Part shown: positions 35,244 to 43,935 of the stretch, piece after piece
How positions within the stretch are numbered: the first letter of the stretch is position 1
How the letters are laid out: the number at the start of each line of letters is the position of its first letter
Origin: Paenibacillus xylanexedens
GTDB taxonomy: Bacteria; Bacillota; Bacilli; Paenibacillales; Paenibacillaceae
Direction: 5' to 3'
DNA length: 64,000 nucleotides
NCBI RefSeq assembly: GCF_007680605.1
Contig: NZ_VEIO01000002.1
Coordinates: 493,899 to 557,898, forward strand
Program-made: the position numbers and the translations under genes
Notes under the pieces: model-generated
Database searches by the model: none
What the model saw: only the letters and a program-made list of their open reading frames with translations
What the model was told of the DNA's origin: nothing

Positions 35244-35370
35244 CATTCTTAGAGAGACGGGAAACTTCATCCAGTATGATTTGGATCGGGCAATATCATT
35301 GTTGCAAGATGCCCGAAACGAACTGGAAAGCAAAACGACTCCAAAGGCGGCAACCTCTGAAGTCGTGTAA
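35164..35370 (+). CDS. small hypothetical helical phage protein
   Basis: 68 residues from ATG 35164 with GGAGGGAGG upstream. Helical throughout (MEQLLKVIQMLEKLQEN ... LDRAISLLQDARNELE). It overlaps the previous gene by 80 bp in a different frame. No family recognised. Confidence 0.6.
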   Translation: MEQLLKVIQMLEKLQENTDIQGNSASNILRETGNFIQYDLDRAISLLQDARNELESKTTPKAATSEVV

Positions 35371-35428
35371 CACTCTTATTAAAATCAATTTACGGTCAAT
35401 ATAACAAAATAATAGGAGGTTGTAAAGC

Positions 35429-37057
35429 ATGCACATTAAACGCCTTGAAATAAAAAACTGGTTAGGTATTAAGGAATTGCAGTTTAATCCAGGAAAGATC
35501 AATAAAATTTCCGGTGATTCAGGCAGTGGAAAATCCTCTGTATTGGAGTCATTGGAGAAGTTATTCACCAATAAGAACCGTAGAACGGAAGTAGTACGTC
35601 ATGGTGATTCTGAGGCTGAATTATTTGTTGAATTGGATGATCAACTTGAAGTATCAAGGAAAATTCGTACTGAAAAGTCCGACTATTTGAAAGTGAAACA
35701 CGATTCTAAAGCTGTCAGCTCAACTGAATCTTTCTTGAAAAAACTTGTGAATGGTGAAATTTTCAGGCCAGTTGAATTCGTGAAGAAATCACCTGATGAA
35801 CAGGCAAAAATCATTTTAAACATGTTGGAAATACCTTGGACAACAGAAGATATCAAACAGTGGTTTGGTGAGGTTCCAGAAGCTGACTACCAATTGCACA
35901 TTTTGCAATTCCTTAAACAAATAGAGTCCGGGTATTATTCTGAACGTGAATCAATCAATCGTGAGGTTAACTTGCTACGAGCAAACATTGAAGGGATCAA
36001 ACGAGATTTGCCACCTAACTATGATGGAGAAGAATGGAGAGGCATCAACCTTCAATCTCTATATAAGTCATTATCTGACGCGGAAGAGTCAAACAAACGG
36101 TTGCTCGAAGCGCAGAATCTCGTAGAGGGATTGGCTATAAGAATAGATGATATCAAGCGCAGAGCAGAAAACGCGGCTGAGGAAAAACGCTTAGACTACA
36201 ATCGCCAACGAGATGCTTTGACATCTTCAATAAAAAGATTGGATGAAAATGTACAGAGAGAACAAGTAAGCATCGATGATGCTAATCGCAGAGTACTAGA
36301 ATCTGCCACGCAACTGGATAGCGAGTTGGAGCAAGCCATCGAGAGATTGAAGCTTCAATATCAAGCTAAGAAGCAGACTGCAAGGGAAGAAATCCAGTTG
36401 GCATCGGAACAATCCCGTGTATTCATTTCGGAATACAAGGAACAGATTGCAGAAAAAAAGGCTACTCTATCAAGTTTAGATGAACATGAGCGTAAAGACA
36501 TTGAGAAGATTAACGACCACCGCGAAACATTAATCTCTGCGGAGAATGACAAGACAGGTAATGCCCAACAAACTATCGATACACTCAAACTAATTGACAC
36601 AGAACCATTAAAAGAAGCAGCTAACAATGCATCTGAAATGAAAGAGTATCTCCGGGAATGGGAACGGATGAATGACATTATCCGAGAGAAAATCACTCCA
36701 AAAGAAGAACGCAGTGCAGAACTTACAACTAAAATCAAAACTGCTCGTGAACTGCCTCAGACGCTACTCAAAACAGCATCGTTACCTATCAGTGGTCTTG
36801 AAGTAGATGAAAAAGGGCGCATCCGGATCAACGGAACACTTATTGATGGTTTGAGTGAAGGAGAAGCGATTACATTCGCTTTCAAACTTGCAAAGGCTCA
36901 AGCAGGAGAACTGAAGGTTATCTGTGTGGATGGATGGCAAAATCTTGGAGAAGAAATGCAACATTCGATTATAGAGGAAGCCGCTCAGGATGATCTTCAA
37001 TACTTTATCACCGAGACGGTTCCAGGCAAAGAATTCGATATTCAGGTGGAGGGATAA
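35429..37057 (+). CDS. SbcC/Rad50-like AAA ATPase with coiled coil
   Basis: 542 residues. IKRLEIKNWLGIKELQFNPG and the P-loop GDSGSGKSSVLESL (about 29-42) are the N-terminal half of an SMC/Rad50 head. A long coiled coil covers about 210-430 and the C-terminal head follows (LSEGEAITFAFKLAKAQ as signature-like, VICVDGWQNLGEEM in the Walker B place). The second acidic residue of Walker B appears to be Gly. It lies directly upstream of recT and a nuclease gene, so it likely serves phage recombination. AGGAGG precedes ATG 35429. Confidence 0.85.
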   Translation: MHIKRLEIKNWLGIKELQFNPGKINKISGDSGSGKSSVLESLEKLFTNKNRRTEVVRHGDSEAELFVELDDQLEVSRKIRTEKSDYLKVKHDSKAVSSTESFLKKLVNGEIFRPVEFVKKSPDEQAKIILNMLEIPWTTEDIKQWFGEVPEADYQLHILQFLKQIESGYYSERESINREVNLLRANIEGIKRDLPPNYDGEEWRGINLQSLYKSLSDAEESNKRLLEAQNLVEGLAIRIDDIKRRAENAAEEKRLDYNRQRDALTSSIKRLDENVQREQVSIDDANRRVLESATQLDSELEQAIERLKLQYQAKKQTAREEIQLASEQSRVFISEYKEQIAEKKATLSSLDEHERKDIEKINDHRETLISAENDKTGNAQQTIDTLKLIDTEPLKEAANNASEMKEYLREWERMNDIIREKITPKEERSAELTTKIKTARELPQTLLKTASLPISGLEVDEKGRIRINGTLIDGLSEGEAITFAFKLAKAQAGELKVICVDGWQNLGEEMQHSIIEEAAQDDLQYFITETVPGKEFDIQVEG

Positions 37058-37060
37058 ACG

Positions 37061-37843
37061 ATGTCAGATAAATTGCTGGTTATCCATAACAATCTGGAGA
37101 AGTTACTGGATTCAAAACGCGAAGCAATGCCTACCAACTTCAACAAAACTCGTTTCCTTCAAAACTGCATGACGGTTCTTCAAGACACAAAAGGAATTGC
37201 ACAATGCGATGCTACCAGTGTTGCGAGAACTATGTTGAAAGGTGCGTTCCTCGGATTAGATTTTTTCAACAAAGAATGCTACGCAATTATTTATAACGGA
37301 TCAGTTCAATTCCAAACAGACTATAAAGGCGAAAAGAAACTCGCAAAAAAATACAGTGTGCGACCAGTGAAAGATATTTATGCCAAATTGGTTCGCGAAG
37401 GTGATGACTTCCAAGAAGAAGTCACAGATGGGCAACAAACAATCAGTTTCGCTCCAAAACCATTTAATGACAGCGAAATTGTCGGAGCCTTTGCAGTAGT
37501 CCTGTTTCATGATGGTGGTATGACTTATGAAGCCATGAGTTCAGCTGAGATAGAGAAGACCCGGAAAGATTATTCCAAGCAGGCTAACGGTCAGGCATGG
37601 ACTAAAAGCAAGGGTGAAATGTATAAAAAAACCGTCCTTCGTCGTCTATGCAAAAACATAGAATTGGACTTCGACACAATTGAACAAGCGATGGCATTCG
37701 AAGATTCTAGTGACTTTGATATGAACAAAGAACCAAAGCCGCAACAGAGCAGCCCTCTCAATCCTGAACCTTTAATTATCGAAGCTGAGTTTACAGAGGT
37801 TAAGGAAGGAGAAGGTGATCCTGATGAAACTCAACAAGAATAA
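37061..37843 (+). CDS. recT: RecT family single-strand annealing protein
   Basis: 260 residues. CDATSVARTMLKGAFLGLDFF, YAIIYNGSVQFQTDYKGEKKLA and the late TKSKGEMYKKTVLRRLCKNIEL are RecT signatures. The protein anneals complementary strands. It starts 4 bp after the ATPase stop. Tail beyond ~215 is acidic and proline-rich. Works with the exonuclease-like gene that follows. Confidence 0.93.
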   Translation: MSDKLLVIHNNLEKLLDSKREAMPTNFNKTRFLQNCMTVLQDTKGIAQCDATSVARTMLKGAFLGLDFFNKECYAIIYNGSVQFQTDYKGEKKLAKKYSVRPVKDIYAKLVREGDDFQEEVTDGQQTISFAPKPFNDSEIVGAFAVVLFHDGGMTYEAMSSAEIEKTRKDYSKQANGQAWTKSKGEMYKKTVLRRLCKNIELDFDTIEQAMAFEDSSDFDMNKEPKPQQSSPLNPEPLIIEAEFTEVKEGEGDPDETQQE

Positions 37844-38636
37844 TTACTTCAGCCAGGAAGCTAATCAACATTATATGTCAGTAAGCCAATTCAAAAGCTT
37901 CTTACCATCATATAACGGATGTGAAGCAGCGGCTATGGCTGGCATAAATGGAGAATGGGAACGTCCATATGTTTTAGCTTTCGATGAAGGCCACTATGTG
38001 CATGCATGGAACGAAGGAACTCTGGATGAATTCAAATCTGAGAATCCTCACTTATACGCCAGTACAGGTAAAACAGCAGGACAATTAAAAGCTAACTTCC
38101 AACATTGCAACACAATGATAGAGACTTTAGAAAGCGATCCGCTTGTAATGAAGGCCTTGGGTGGTCAAAAAGAAGTCATCATGTCAGCTGAGTTGTTCGG
38201 GATTCAATGGAAAGTGATGTTGGACAGTTACCAACCTCAAACTGGGATCTTCGCAGACTTGAAAACCATGAAAGAAATGGACGGGAAGTTTTGGAACAAC
38301 GAGGTTGGTATCTATGAGAATTTCATTGATCACTATGGATACAACCTGCAGATGGCGGTGTATGCGGAGGTAGAACGGATCGTAAACAAAAGAGATCAAT
38401 GGTTGCTTCCACATATGGTTGTAGTGACCAAACAGAAGCCGCCAGACCACGATATTATCTATTTTGACTATGACGCTATAGAACAAGGCTTACACATTGT
38501 AGGCAAGCATATAGAGCGAGTTAAGGCTGTTAAATCAGGCACGGAACAAGCGGTACGGTGTGAAAAATGTGAATACTGCCGTTCTACTAAAAAGATTCAA
38601 CGAATCAAACATTTCTCTGAACTTAAACTCTACTGA
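37824..38636 (+). CDS. PD-(D/E)XK family nuclease (RecE/Cas4-like, DUF3799 type)
   Basis: 270 residues. The nuclease core is the D...D-x-K arrangement in [22 protein letters not shown] (about 125-150), preceded by [13 protein letters not shown]-terminal Cys cluster CEKCEYC may bind zinc or an Fe-S cluster. ATG 37824 after AAGGAGAAGG overlaps the recT end. As RecT's partner it probably resects double-strand ends 5' to 3'. Confidence 0.85.
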   Translation: MKLNKNNYFSQEANQHYMSVSQFKSFLPSYNGCEAAAMAGINGEWERPYVLAFDEGHYVHAWNEGTLDEFKSENPHLYASTGKTAGQLKANFQHCNTMIETLESDPLVMKALGGQKEVIMSAELFGIQWKVMLDSYQPQTGIFADLKTMKEMDGKFWNNEVGIYENFIDHYGYNLQMAVYAEVERIVNKRDQWLLPHMVVVTKQKPPDHDIIYFDYDAIEQGLHIVGKHIERVKAVKSGTEQAVRCEKCEYCRSTKKIQRIKHFSELKLY

Positions 38637-38650
38637 AAGAAGGAATTACA

Positions 38651-39067
38651 TTGTTGAACCGTGTTGTTTTGATAGGCCGCTTGACCCGTGATCCTGAGCT
38701 TAGATATACCCCGAGTGGGGTTGCAACCACTACATTTACCCTTGCGGTAGACAGACCGTTTACGAATCAATCTGGAGAGCGTGAGGCTGACTTCATTCCT
38801 GTGGTTACATGGCGGCAGCTGGCTGAGACGTGCGCTAACTATTTGCGGAAAGGACGCTTGGCAGCAGTCGAAGGACGTATCCAGACTCGGCACTACGAAA
38901 ATAACGAAGGCAAGCGAGTATACGTGACTGAAGTCATCGCTGATAATGTGCGATTCTTGGAATCTGCTAACCAAGGAAACGGCAGTCGGAGCAACTCAAC
39001 CAATCAAGATCCATTTACCGATGATGGCAAACCAATAGATATTAACAATGACGATCTGCCCTTTTAG
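38651..39067 (+). CDS. ssb: single-stranded DNA-binding protein
   Basis: 138 residues. [51 protein letters not shown] and the acidic tail tip DDLPF are typical SSB. TTG start at 38651 with AAGGAA. A phage copy that would coat ssDNA during phage replication and recombination; the DDLPF tip recruits host partners. Confidence 0.96.
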   Translation: MLNRVVLIGRLTRDPELRYTPSGVATTTFTLAVDRPFTNQSGEREADFIPVVTWRQLAETCANYLRKGRLAAVEGRIQTRHYENNEGKRVYVTEVIADNVRFLESANQGNGSRSNSTNQDPFTDDGKPIDINNDDLPF

Positions 39068-39081
39068 AAGGAGGGAACTCC

Positions 39082-39414
39082 ATGGACTTTGAATTAAGAG
39101 CCGTTCCTAAGCCTAAACACAAGCGGTTTAAGCGAACTGCAAAGCAACGCGGGCAAATAACTGGCGATGTGTATGACAAGGCCTTAGAACGGTCAGGAGG
39201 ATATTGTGAGCGTTGTGGGAAGGGTGGATATCTTCAATGCGCTCACTTGATTAGACGGTGGAAAGTGGAAACTGAAACAACAGTAAATGATGTAGCAATG
39301 CTATGCGGTCCCAGTACGAATACAGGCACTTGTCATAACATTATTGACTATACACGTAAAGGCAAAGAGTGGGCGGCAGAATACCGCGAGAAGTTATACA
39401 AAATGAATGGATAG
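39082..39414 (+). CDS. HNH-like nuclease domain protein
   Basis: 110 residues. CERCGKGGYLQCAHLI, followed by AMLCGPSTNTGTCHNIIDY, gives an HNH-type zinc site with CxxC...H and C...H pairs. The N-terminus is basic. It lies between ssb and the replication initiator, not beside terminase, so it is not the packaging HNH. Catalysis is not certain because the central Asn/His are not classical. Confidence 0.7.
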   Translation: MDFELRAVPKPKHKRFKRTAKQRGQITGDVYDKALERSGGYCERCGKGGYLQCAHLIRRWKVETETTVNDVAMLCGPSTNTGTCHNIIDYTRKGKEWAAEYREKLYKMNG

Positions 39415-39426
39415 CGTGGTGATAAC

Positions 39427-40170
39427 ATGGCTTGGTTAGAGAGTCATCAAACTCTTGGCCGGCATCGCAAGACAAAACGTTTGGCACGCAAGCTTGGAGT
39501 ATCAGTACCAGAAGTTATCGGGCACCTCCACCTATTATGGTGGTGGGCCATGGATAACTTGCCAGATGGTTGCTTGTCGGAGTTAGAACCTGAAGATGTT
39601 GCAGACGAGATGATGTGGACCGGCGATGCCCAATTACTTCTGGACAAAATGATTGAAGTTAATTTCATTGATGTGATAGACGGTAAACTTTATATCCATG
39701 ATTGGCATGACTACATTGGTAAGCTGGTAGAAAAGCGCAAAAATGACGCGGACAGGAAACGGAAGTCACGCGGAAAACCCAAAGGAAATCCAGCGGATGT
39801 CCAACGGACGTCCAACGGAAGTGTCGCGGATGATCTGTGGGACGGCGCTGGTAACAGTACAGTACAGTACAGTACCTTACCAAGTAATACTACTACTACT
39901 GCAGATGAACTTGAAAAAATAGAGAAAGCGTATAGTCAAATTCATGGTTGCTTTGGACTAAAACCGAAAGATTGGCCTTTAGTATCGAAGTTGGTTGATC
40001 AAGGCATTACATCCGATTTAATTATCGAAGTTATGACTGAACGATACAAAAAGAAGATTGAAGAAGGCGGGAAGGTTAATGGGTTCTCCTTTTATACAAA
40101 TGCAATTCAAGAACGGCATGCACAGGGGAAGTCAACGGACAGATTGAGTTTCTTGGACGATATGGTTTAG
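39427..40170 (+). CDS. phage replication initiator (DnaD-like / SPP1 G38P analogue)
   Basis: 247 residues. N-terminal winged-helix domain (about 1-105, WLESHQTLGRHRKTKRLARKLG ... IDGKLYIHDWHDYIG), a basic low-complexity linker (about 106-160), then a C-terminal helical domain ending HAQGKSTDRLSFLDDMV. The linker DNA holds four 11-bp iterons and a pentanucleotide repeat. It is followed by a G39P-type loader and DnaB helicase, the SPP1 gene 38-39-40 order, which supports an initiator role. Confidence 0.82.
   Translation: MAWLESHQTLGRHRKTKRLARKLGVSVPEVIGHLHLLWWWAMDNLPDGCLSELEPEDVADEMMWTGDAQLLLDKMIEVNFIDVIDGKLYIHDWHDYIGKLVEKRKNDADRKRKSRGKPKGNPADVQRTSNGSVADDLWDGAGNSTVQYSTLPSNTTTTADELEKIEKAYSQIHGCFGLKPKDWPLVSKLVDQGITSDLIIEVMTERYKKKIEEGGKVNGFSFYTNAIQERHAQGKSTDRLSFLDDMV
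39793..39836 (+). repeat. four 11-bp iterons inside the initiator gene
   Basis: Four directly repeated 11-mers at exact 11-bp period: GCGGATGTCCA, ACGGACGTCCA, ACGGAAGTGTC, GCGGATGATCT. The first two are nearly identical, the last two weaker. This is the form and place (in the middle of the initiator gene) of a theta-type phage origin, as in lambda O. Confidence 0.65.
39854..39873 (+). repeat. ACAGT x4 pentanucleotide repeat
   Basis: Four tandem copies of a 5-bp unit begin near 39854, followed after ~15 bp by four ACT triplets. They lie in the initiator coding sequence; gain or loss of one 5-bp unit would shift its frame. Confidence 0.75.
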
Positions 40171-40180
40171 GAGGTGCTTC

Positions 40181-40546
40181 ATGGAACGACAGGATGCATT
40201 AAAACTGTTCAAAAAACTCGCATCCAGTTATCCAAGTTGGAAAGTGGATCGGGATATTGCGGAAAACTGGCTCGAAGAGTTGGAACAGGCAGACTCGGAT
40301 AGCTGCTGGGCAAACGCCAAGGAACATATCAGGGAAAGCAAGTTTGCTCCATCCATTGCTGAGATTGTTAAACCGAATGCCAGGATAGCAGCGGAACGCG
40401 AGAAACAAAGGACGCGTGAAATGTTGGATGAACAGGATCGGCTGAGACAAACAGTTCCTGTGGACCCACCATGGAAGCGCGAGGGGATTAGTAAGGAAGA
40501 ATGGATGCGCCGAACGATTGCAGAACACAAGGCGAAGAAGTCATGA
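40181..40546 (+). CDS. G39P-like helicase loader
   Basis: 121 residues. LFKKLASSYPSWKVDRDIAENWLEELEQ and KFAPSIAEI match the loader-and-inhibitor domain of SPP1 G39P. The charged C-terminal half is extended. It would bring DnaB helicase onto the initiator-bound origin. GGAGGTG precedes ATG 40181; the stop overlaps the start of the helicase gene. Confidence 0.75.
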   Translation: MERQDALKLFKKLASSYPSWKVDRDIAENWLEELEQADSDSCWANAKEHIRESKFAPSIAEIVKPNARIAAEREKQRTREMLDEQDRLRQTVPVDPPWKREGISKEEWMRRTIAEHKAKKS

Positions 40547-41841
40547 ACTATTACAACTTAGAAGCTGAGCAATCCGTTCTCGGTTCGATCATTATACAGC
40601 CTGATTTGATTTATGAGTCCTTGTTGACCGAGGAAGAGTTTTTCAACGAATCTCACCAGATTATATTCGCAGCAATGGTGGAACTGCGGAAAAAAGAAAT
40701 TTTAATTAATGTTGTCACCCTTTCAAACGAATTAAAGGACGAACTGAGTGATGTTGGCGGAATTAGTTATCTGCTGAAACTCAGTGAGTCCGTACCAAGT
40801 GTAAGTGACTTTGCAACACACGAACGCATAGTTAAAGATCGGTATCTTATGCGAAACGGCATGCAAGCGATTAAAGAAATATCGAGCAGTGGCATAAACG
40901 ATCCAAAGGAACTTGGCGCAGAACTTATGGACCTCTCGGAATCACTTGCTGACCAAAGTCGGAGCACAGATGGCTTCAAACACATTAGCCAAGGTATTAT
41001 GGAACACTCTGATGAGATAGACAGAAAGAAATACGAAGGGAAGGCATTCGGAGCATCCACGGTGGGCAAGGACCTTGACGAGATAACAGGGAAGTGGAAA
41101 AAGCAGACCCTCAATATAGTCGCTGCAAGGCCCTCTGTGGGCAAGACAGCCTTCCTCCTTAACAATGCCGTCCGGAACGGCAAAGACGGCCTGACGGTTG
41201 CTATATTCAGTCTGGAGATGCCTGAAATGCAACTCTACGACCGAATGATAGCAGCAGAATGTAATATTGACGGTCATCGGGTGGAAAGAGGACAGCTAGA
41301 GGATCATGAGTGGGAAAAATACACCCTAGGACTATCTGAACTCTCACAACTGGACATTTACATTGATGATCGACCGGGACTGTCAGTTCAAGAAATTAGA
41401 TCTGCTGTGCGGAAGTTAAAAAAGAAATGCCCTGAACTCATTGTGTTCATAGACTACCTCCAATTGATAAAAGGCGGCAGTAAATACAGTAGCAAGAACC
41501 GTAACGAGGAAGTGGGCTTCATAAGCTCTAGTTTGAAGCAGATGGCCCGTGAGAACGATTGTCCTGTAGTTGCATTGGCTCAGCTTAGCAGAACCGTAGA
41601 ACAGCGGCAGGATAAGCGTCCGATGATGTCGGACCTGAGAGAGTCAGGAAACATTGAGCAGGACGCAGACACAATTACTTTTCTGTATCGGGATGACTAC
41701 TACAACCAGGAAACCGAGAAGAAAAATATCATTGAAATGATTGTGTCCAAGAACCGTAATGGTAGAACCGGAACAGCTGAAATGGTGAACATGAAAAATT
41801 ACGGTAAATTTCTCAACTATGAACGTGCTCATATTATGTAG
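40543..41841 (+). CDS. dnaB: replicative DNA helicase, DnaB family
   Basis: 432 residues. N-terminal DnaB domain (YNLEAEQSVLGSIIIQPDLIYESLLTEEEFF), linker, then RecA-fold core with Walker A ARPSVGKTAFLLN near 195, IFSLEMPEMQL, Walker B IVFIDYLQLI and the LRESGNIEQDADTITFLYR motif. Hexameric 5'-3' helicase of the phage replisome. ATG 40543 overlaps the loader stop (ATGA). Confidence 0.95.
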   Translation: MNYYNLEAEQSVLGSIIIQPDLIYESLLTEEEFFNESHQIIFAAMVELRKKEILINVVTLSNELKDELSDVGGISYLLKLSESVPSVSDFATHERIVKDRYLMRNGMQAIKEISSSGINDPKELGAELMDLSESLADQSRSTDGFKHISQGIMEHSDEIDRKKYEGKAFGASTVGKDLDEITGKWKKQTLNIVAARPSVGKTAFLLNNAVRNGKDGLTVAIFSLEMPEMQLYDRMIAAECNIDGHRVERGQLEDHEWEKYTLGLSELSQLDIYIDDRPGLSVQEIRSAVRKLKKKCPELIVFIDYLQLIKGGSKYSSKNRNEEVGFISSSLKQMARENDCPVVALAQLSRTVEQRQDKRPMMSDLRESGNIEQDADTITFLYRDDYYNQETEKKNIIEMIVSKNRNGRTGTAEMVNMKNYGKFLNYERAHIM

Positions 41842-41853
41842 CGAGGTGATGAT

Positions 41854-42000
41854 ATGAAGCTGCTTGAAAATATGACTAATAATGAATTGATAGAGACAAC
41901 ACAAAAATCGGAATTTGATTATGACATACGGATTGAGGCTTCAAAAGAATACCTGAAGCGAATGGGAGTGATTGCGAGTGACTCTGACGCAAGCGGGTGA
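41854..42000 (+). CDS. small hypothetical phage protein
   Basis: 48 residues (MKLLENMTNNELIETTQKSE...), SD GCGAGGTG. Helical and charged. It overlaps the next gene by about 30 bp. Confidence 0.6.
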   Translation: MKLLENMTNNELIETTQKSEFDYDIRIEASKEYLKRMGVIASDSDASG

Positions 42001-42253
42001 CAAGGGGAAGGCGAAAGAAAGTGTCTCTAAAATAGTTGTAGCTTGTCAGGATATGAATTTTATTTGGCGGACAACACATGTCTATGAGTTTCGAAGCATG
42101 TGGCAAGAAGGACTCAGCATAACGAAGATGGCTGAATATTTTGAGAGGCCGGCACTGGAAATTATCTTGCTTGCTATGGATCAAGCAGACAAAGGGAAGA
42201 TCAGCGAACGACCAGGCGGAATGTTGGGAGGTATACATCAATGGAAAGATTGA
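41972..42253 (+). CDS. hypothetical phage protein, HTH-like
   Basis: 93 residues from TTG 41972 (GTG 41978 also possible), preceded by GGGAG. The segment SMWQEGLSITKMAEYFERPALEIILLAMDQADKGKI resembles a helix-turn-helix of the kind found in small phage regulators. Ends inside the rusA start. Confidence 0.6.
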   Translation: MRVTLTQAGDKGKAKESVSKIVVACQDMNFIWRTTHVYEFRSMWQEGLSITKMAEYFERPALEIILLAMDQADKGKISERPGGMLGGIHQWKD

Positions 42254-42615
42254 TACTCAACGGAACGGCGCCAAGTGTAAATCATATGTACCAAAATGCC
42301 AGAGTCGGCAAACGGCTAATAAAAGTAATGAAACCTAAGGCGAAAGAATGGTTTGAAGAAGCCGCTTTGCAAGCATTGCTATGGCGGAGTGAAAACAAGT
42401 GGTCCACAACCTCTGGGAAAGTCGTTGTAAGGCTCTGGTACTTTTTCCCGGACAACAAGAGGCGTGACACTCACAACACCTTAAAAGCGCTCCTAGACGC
42501 TCTAGAGAGTGGTGGCATATATGCAGACGATAAGACAGCATTACCACGAATAATGGATTACGAAGTGGATAAAAAGAATCCACGCATTGAGATTGAATTC
42601 GAAAAAGTCGTATAA
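42241..42615 (+). CDS. rusA: RusA-like Holliday junction resolvase
   Basis: 124 residues. LNGTAPSVNHMYQ, VRLWYFFPDNKRRDTHNTLKALLDALESGGIYADDKTALPRI and the closing PRIEIEF match RusA; the aspartates of RRDTHN and YADD are the metal ligands. It resolves recombination intermediates before packaging. Confidence 0.92.
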   Translation: MERLILNGTAPSVNHMYQNARVGKRLIKVMKPKAKEWFEEAALQALLWRSENKWSTTSGKVVVRLWYFFPDNKRRDTHNTLKALLDALESGGIYADDKTALPRIMDYEVDKKNPRIEIEFEKVV

Positions 42616-42636
42616 CAACGTATTGAGGTGATTAAT

Positions 42637-43098
42637 ATGGACTGTGACTACGATCTGACTGAAGAGGATTATCAAAAAGCTATATCAAACGGAATCCACC
42701 GAGAAAGAGCGCGAGAAAGATTCTACAACCTCGGATGGGATAAGGAACGGACTATTACTGAACCGATCAATAAAAAAGCTGACAGATCTAACTGGATCAA
42801 GATTGCTGCTGAACACGGGATAACAAGAGCGGCGTTCAACACTCGTTTGCAAAGAGGATGGAGCGAAGAAAAGGCAGCAACAACACCTAAACAAAGCTTT
42901 GCATTTGCACAGAAAAAGAGACATGAAGAAATGCGGAAATATCCTTTGGAACATCTAGAAGCGGCTGTTCGGAACGGAATAACTGAACAGACATTCAGAC
43001 GTAGAGTGCGTGAAGGTTGGACATATGAACAGGCATCAACTATGAAGTCGTATCAAAGAAATCCTAAACCAAGCAGAAAAGAGATGATCAAGAAATGA
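42637..43098 (+). CDS. three-repeat phage protein
   Basis: 153 residues built of three similar ~35-residue units. Each has a short helix, NGI/HGI, an Arg-rich helix and a closing GW-x2-E: AISNGIHRERARERFYNLGW, AEHGITRAAFNTRLQRGW and VRNGITEQTFRRRVREGW. Each unit looks like a small helix-turn-helix. DNA binding with three half-sites is a reasonable inference. GAGGTG precedes ATG 42637. Stop overlaps the dUTPase start. Confidence 0.75.
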   Translation: MDCDYDLTEEDYQKAISNGIHRERARERFYNLGWDKERTITEPINKKADRSNWIKIAAEHGITRAAFNTRLQRGWSEEKAATTPKQSFAFAQKKRHEEMRKYPLEHLEAAVRNGITEQTFRRRVREGWTYEQASTMKSYQRNPKPSRKEMIKK

Positions 43099-43550
43099 AC
43101 GTGAAAATAAAAAAGTTACATCCGGAAGCGAAAACACCTGTATATGCCAAACCGGGAGACTCGGGTTTTGATTTAGTCGCGTTGCAAGATGTGATTATCC
43201 CAGCTGGGGAGACAAGAAAGGTTTTAACAGGTCTTGCGTTTGAGATACCAGACGGATACGAGATGCAGATACGTCCACGATCTGGTCTGACACTTAATTC
43301 AAAGTTACGAGTGCAGTTGGGTACGATTGATTCCAGCTATCGCGGTGAGGTCGGGATCATTGTGGATCACATTTTCAACGGCGGCGACTTGCAATCTATC
43401 TTCGGCAACGACACTGACATATTGATTGAAAAAGGTATGAAGATAGCACAGGGCGTTATTGCTCCGGTTGTGAGAGTTTCATTTGAGGAAGTTTCGGAGT
43501 TGAGCGAGAGTGAACGCGGTGACGGCGGATTTGGTCACACAGGCGAATGA
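43095..43550 (+). CDS. dut: dUTP diphosphatase
   Basis: 151 residues. All five dUTPase motifs can be followed: GDSGFDLVA, IRPRSGL, LGTIDSSYRGEVG, a less conserved motif 4 (IAQGVIAPV), and RGDGGFGHTG at the C-terminus. It hydrolyses dUTP to dUMP, supplying the ThyA encoded 6 kb downstream and keeping uracil out of phage DNA. Confidence 0.95.
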   Translation: MNVKIKKLHPEAKTPVYAKPGDSGFDLVALQDVIIPAGETRKVLTGLAFEIPDGYEMQIRPRSGLTLNSKLRVQLGTIDSSYRGEVGIIVDHIFNGGDLQSIFGNDTDILIEKGMKIAQGVIAPVVRVSFEEVSELSESERGDGGFGHTGE

Positions 43551-43732
43551 GCAGATTGGATGTGTTGACAGAAATCAATTTGCTGATGAACCAGAAATGT
43601 AAAAGATGCAAGACTCACTACGAACTATCTAAAAAGCACGGTAGCAACTTTTCGAAAATAGATAACCACTGTAACCGCAATTGCGAAACTGGTCAGAAAA
43701 TCCAAGAACTCGGCAAGCAGCTAACCAAATGA
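43547..43732 (+). CDS. small zinc-finger phage protein
   Basis: 61 residues. CKRCKTHYELSKKHGSNFSKIDNHCNRNC gives a Cys4 zinc motif typical of small Bacillales prophage proteins. ATG overlaps the dut stop. Confidence 0.7.
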   Translation: MSRLDVLTEINLLMNQKCKRCKTHYELSKKHGSNFSKIDNHCNRNCETGQKIQELGKQLTK

Positions 43733-43745
43733 ACGGAGGTACAGC

Positions 43746-43916
43746 ATGCATAAGCCAGAACGATATGACCCCTACTTTTCGGATATCCCATGGGACATTA
43801 TCCATGATGAAAAAGGCAAGGTGATTGGAGAGGTATACCTGGTATTTCCACGCGATCTACCAGAGTGGATAAAGCCAAAGAAAAAGCCCCGGAGTTATCA
43901 CCTATACAACGCATAA
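43746..43916 (+). CDS. small hypothetical phage protein
   Basis: 56 residues (MHKPERYDPYFSDIPWDII...), strong SD GGAGG. Proline- and aromatic-rich, no motif recognised. Confidence 0.65.
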   Translation: MHKPERYDPYFSDIPWDIIHDEKGKVIGEVYLVFPRDLPEWIKPKKKPRSYHLYNA

Positions 43917-43935
43917 CCCACAGGGAGGAATAGAT

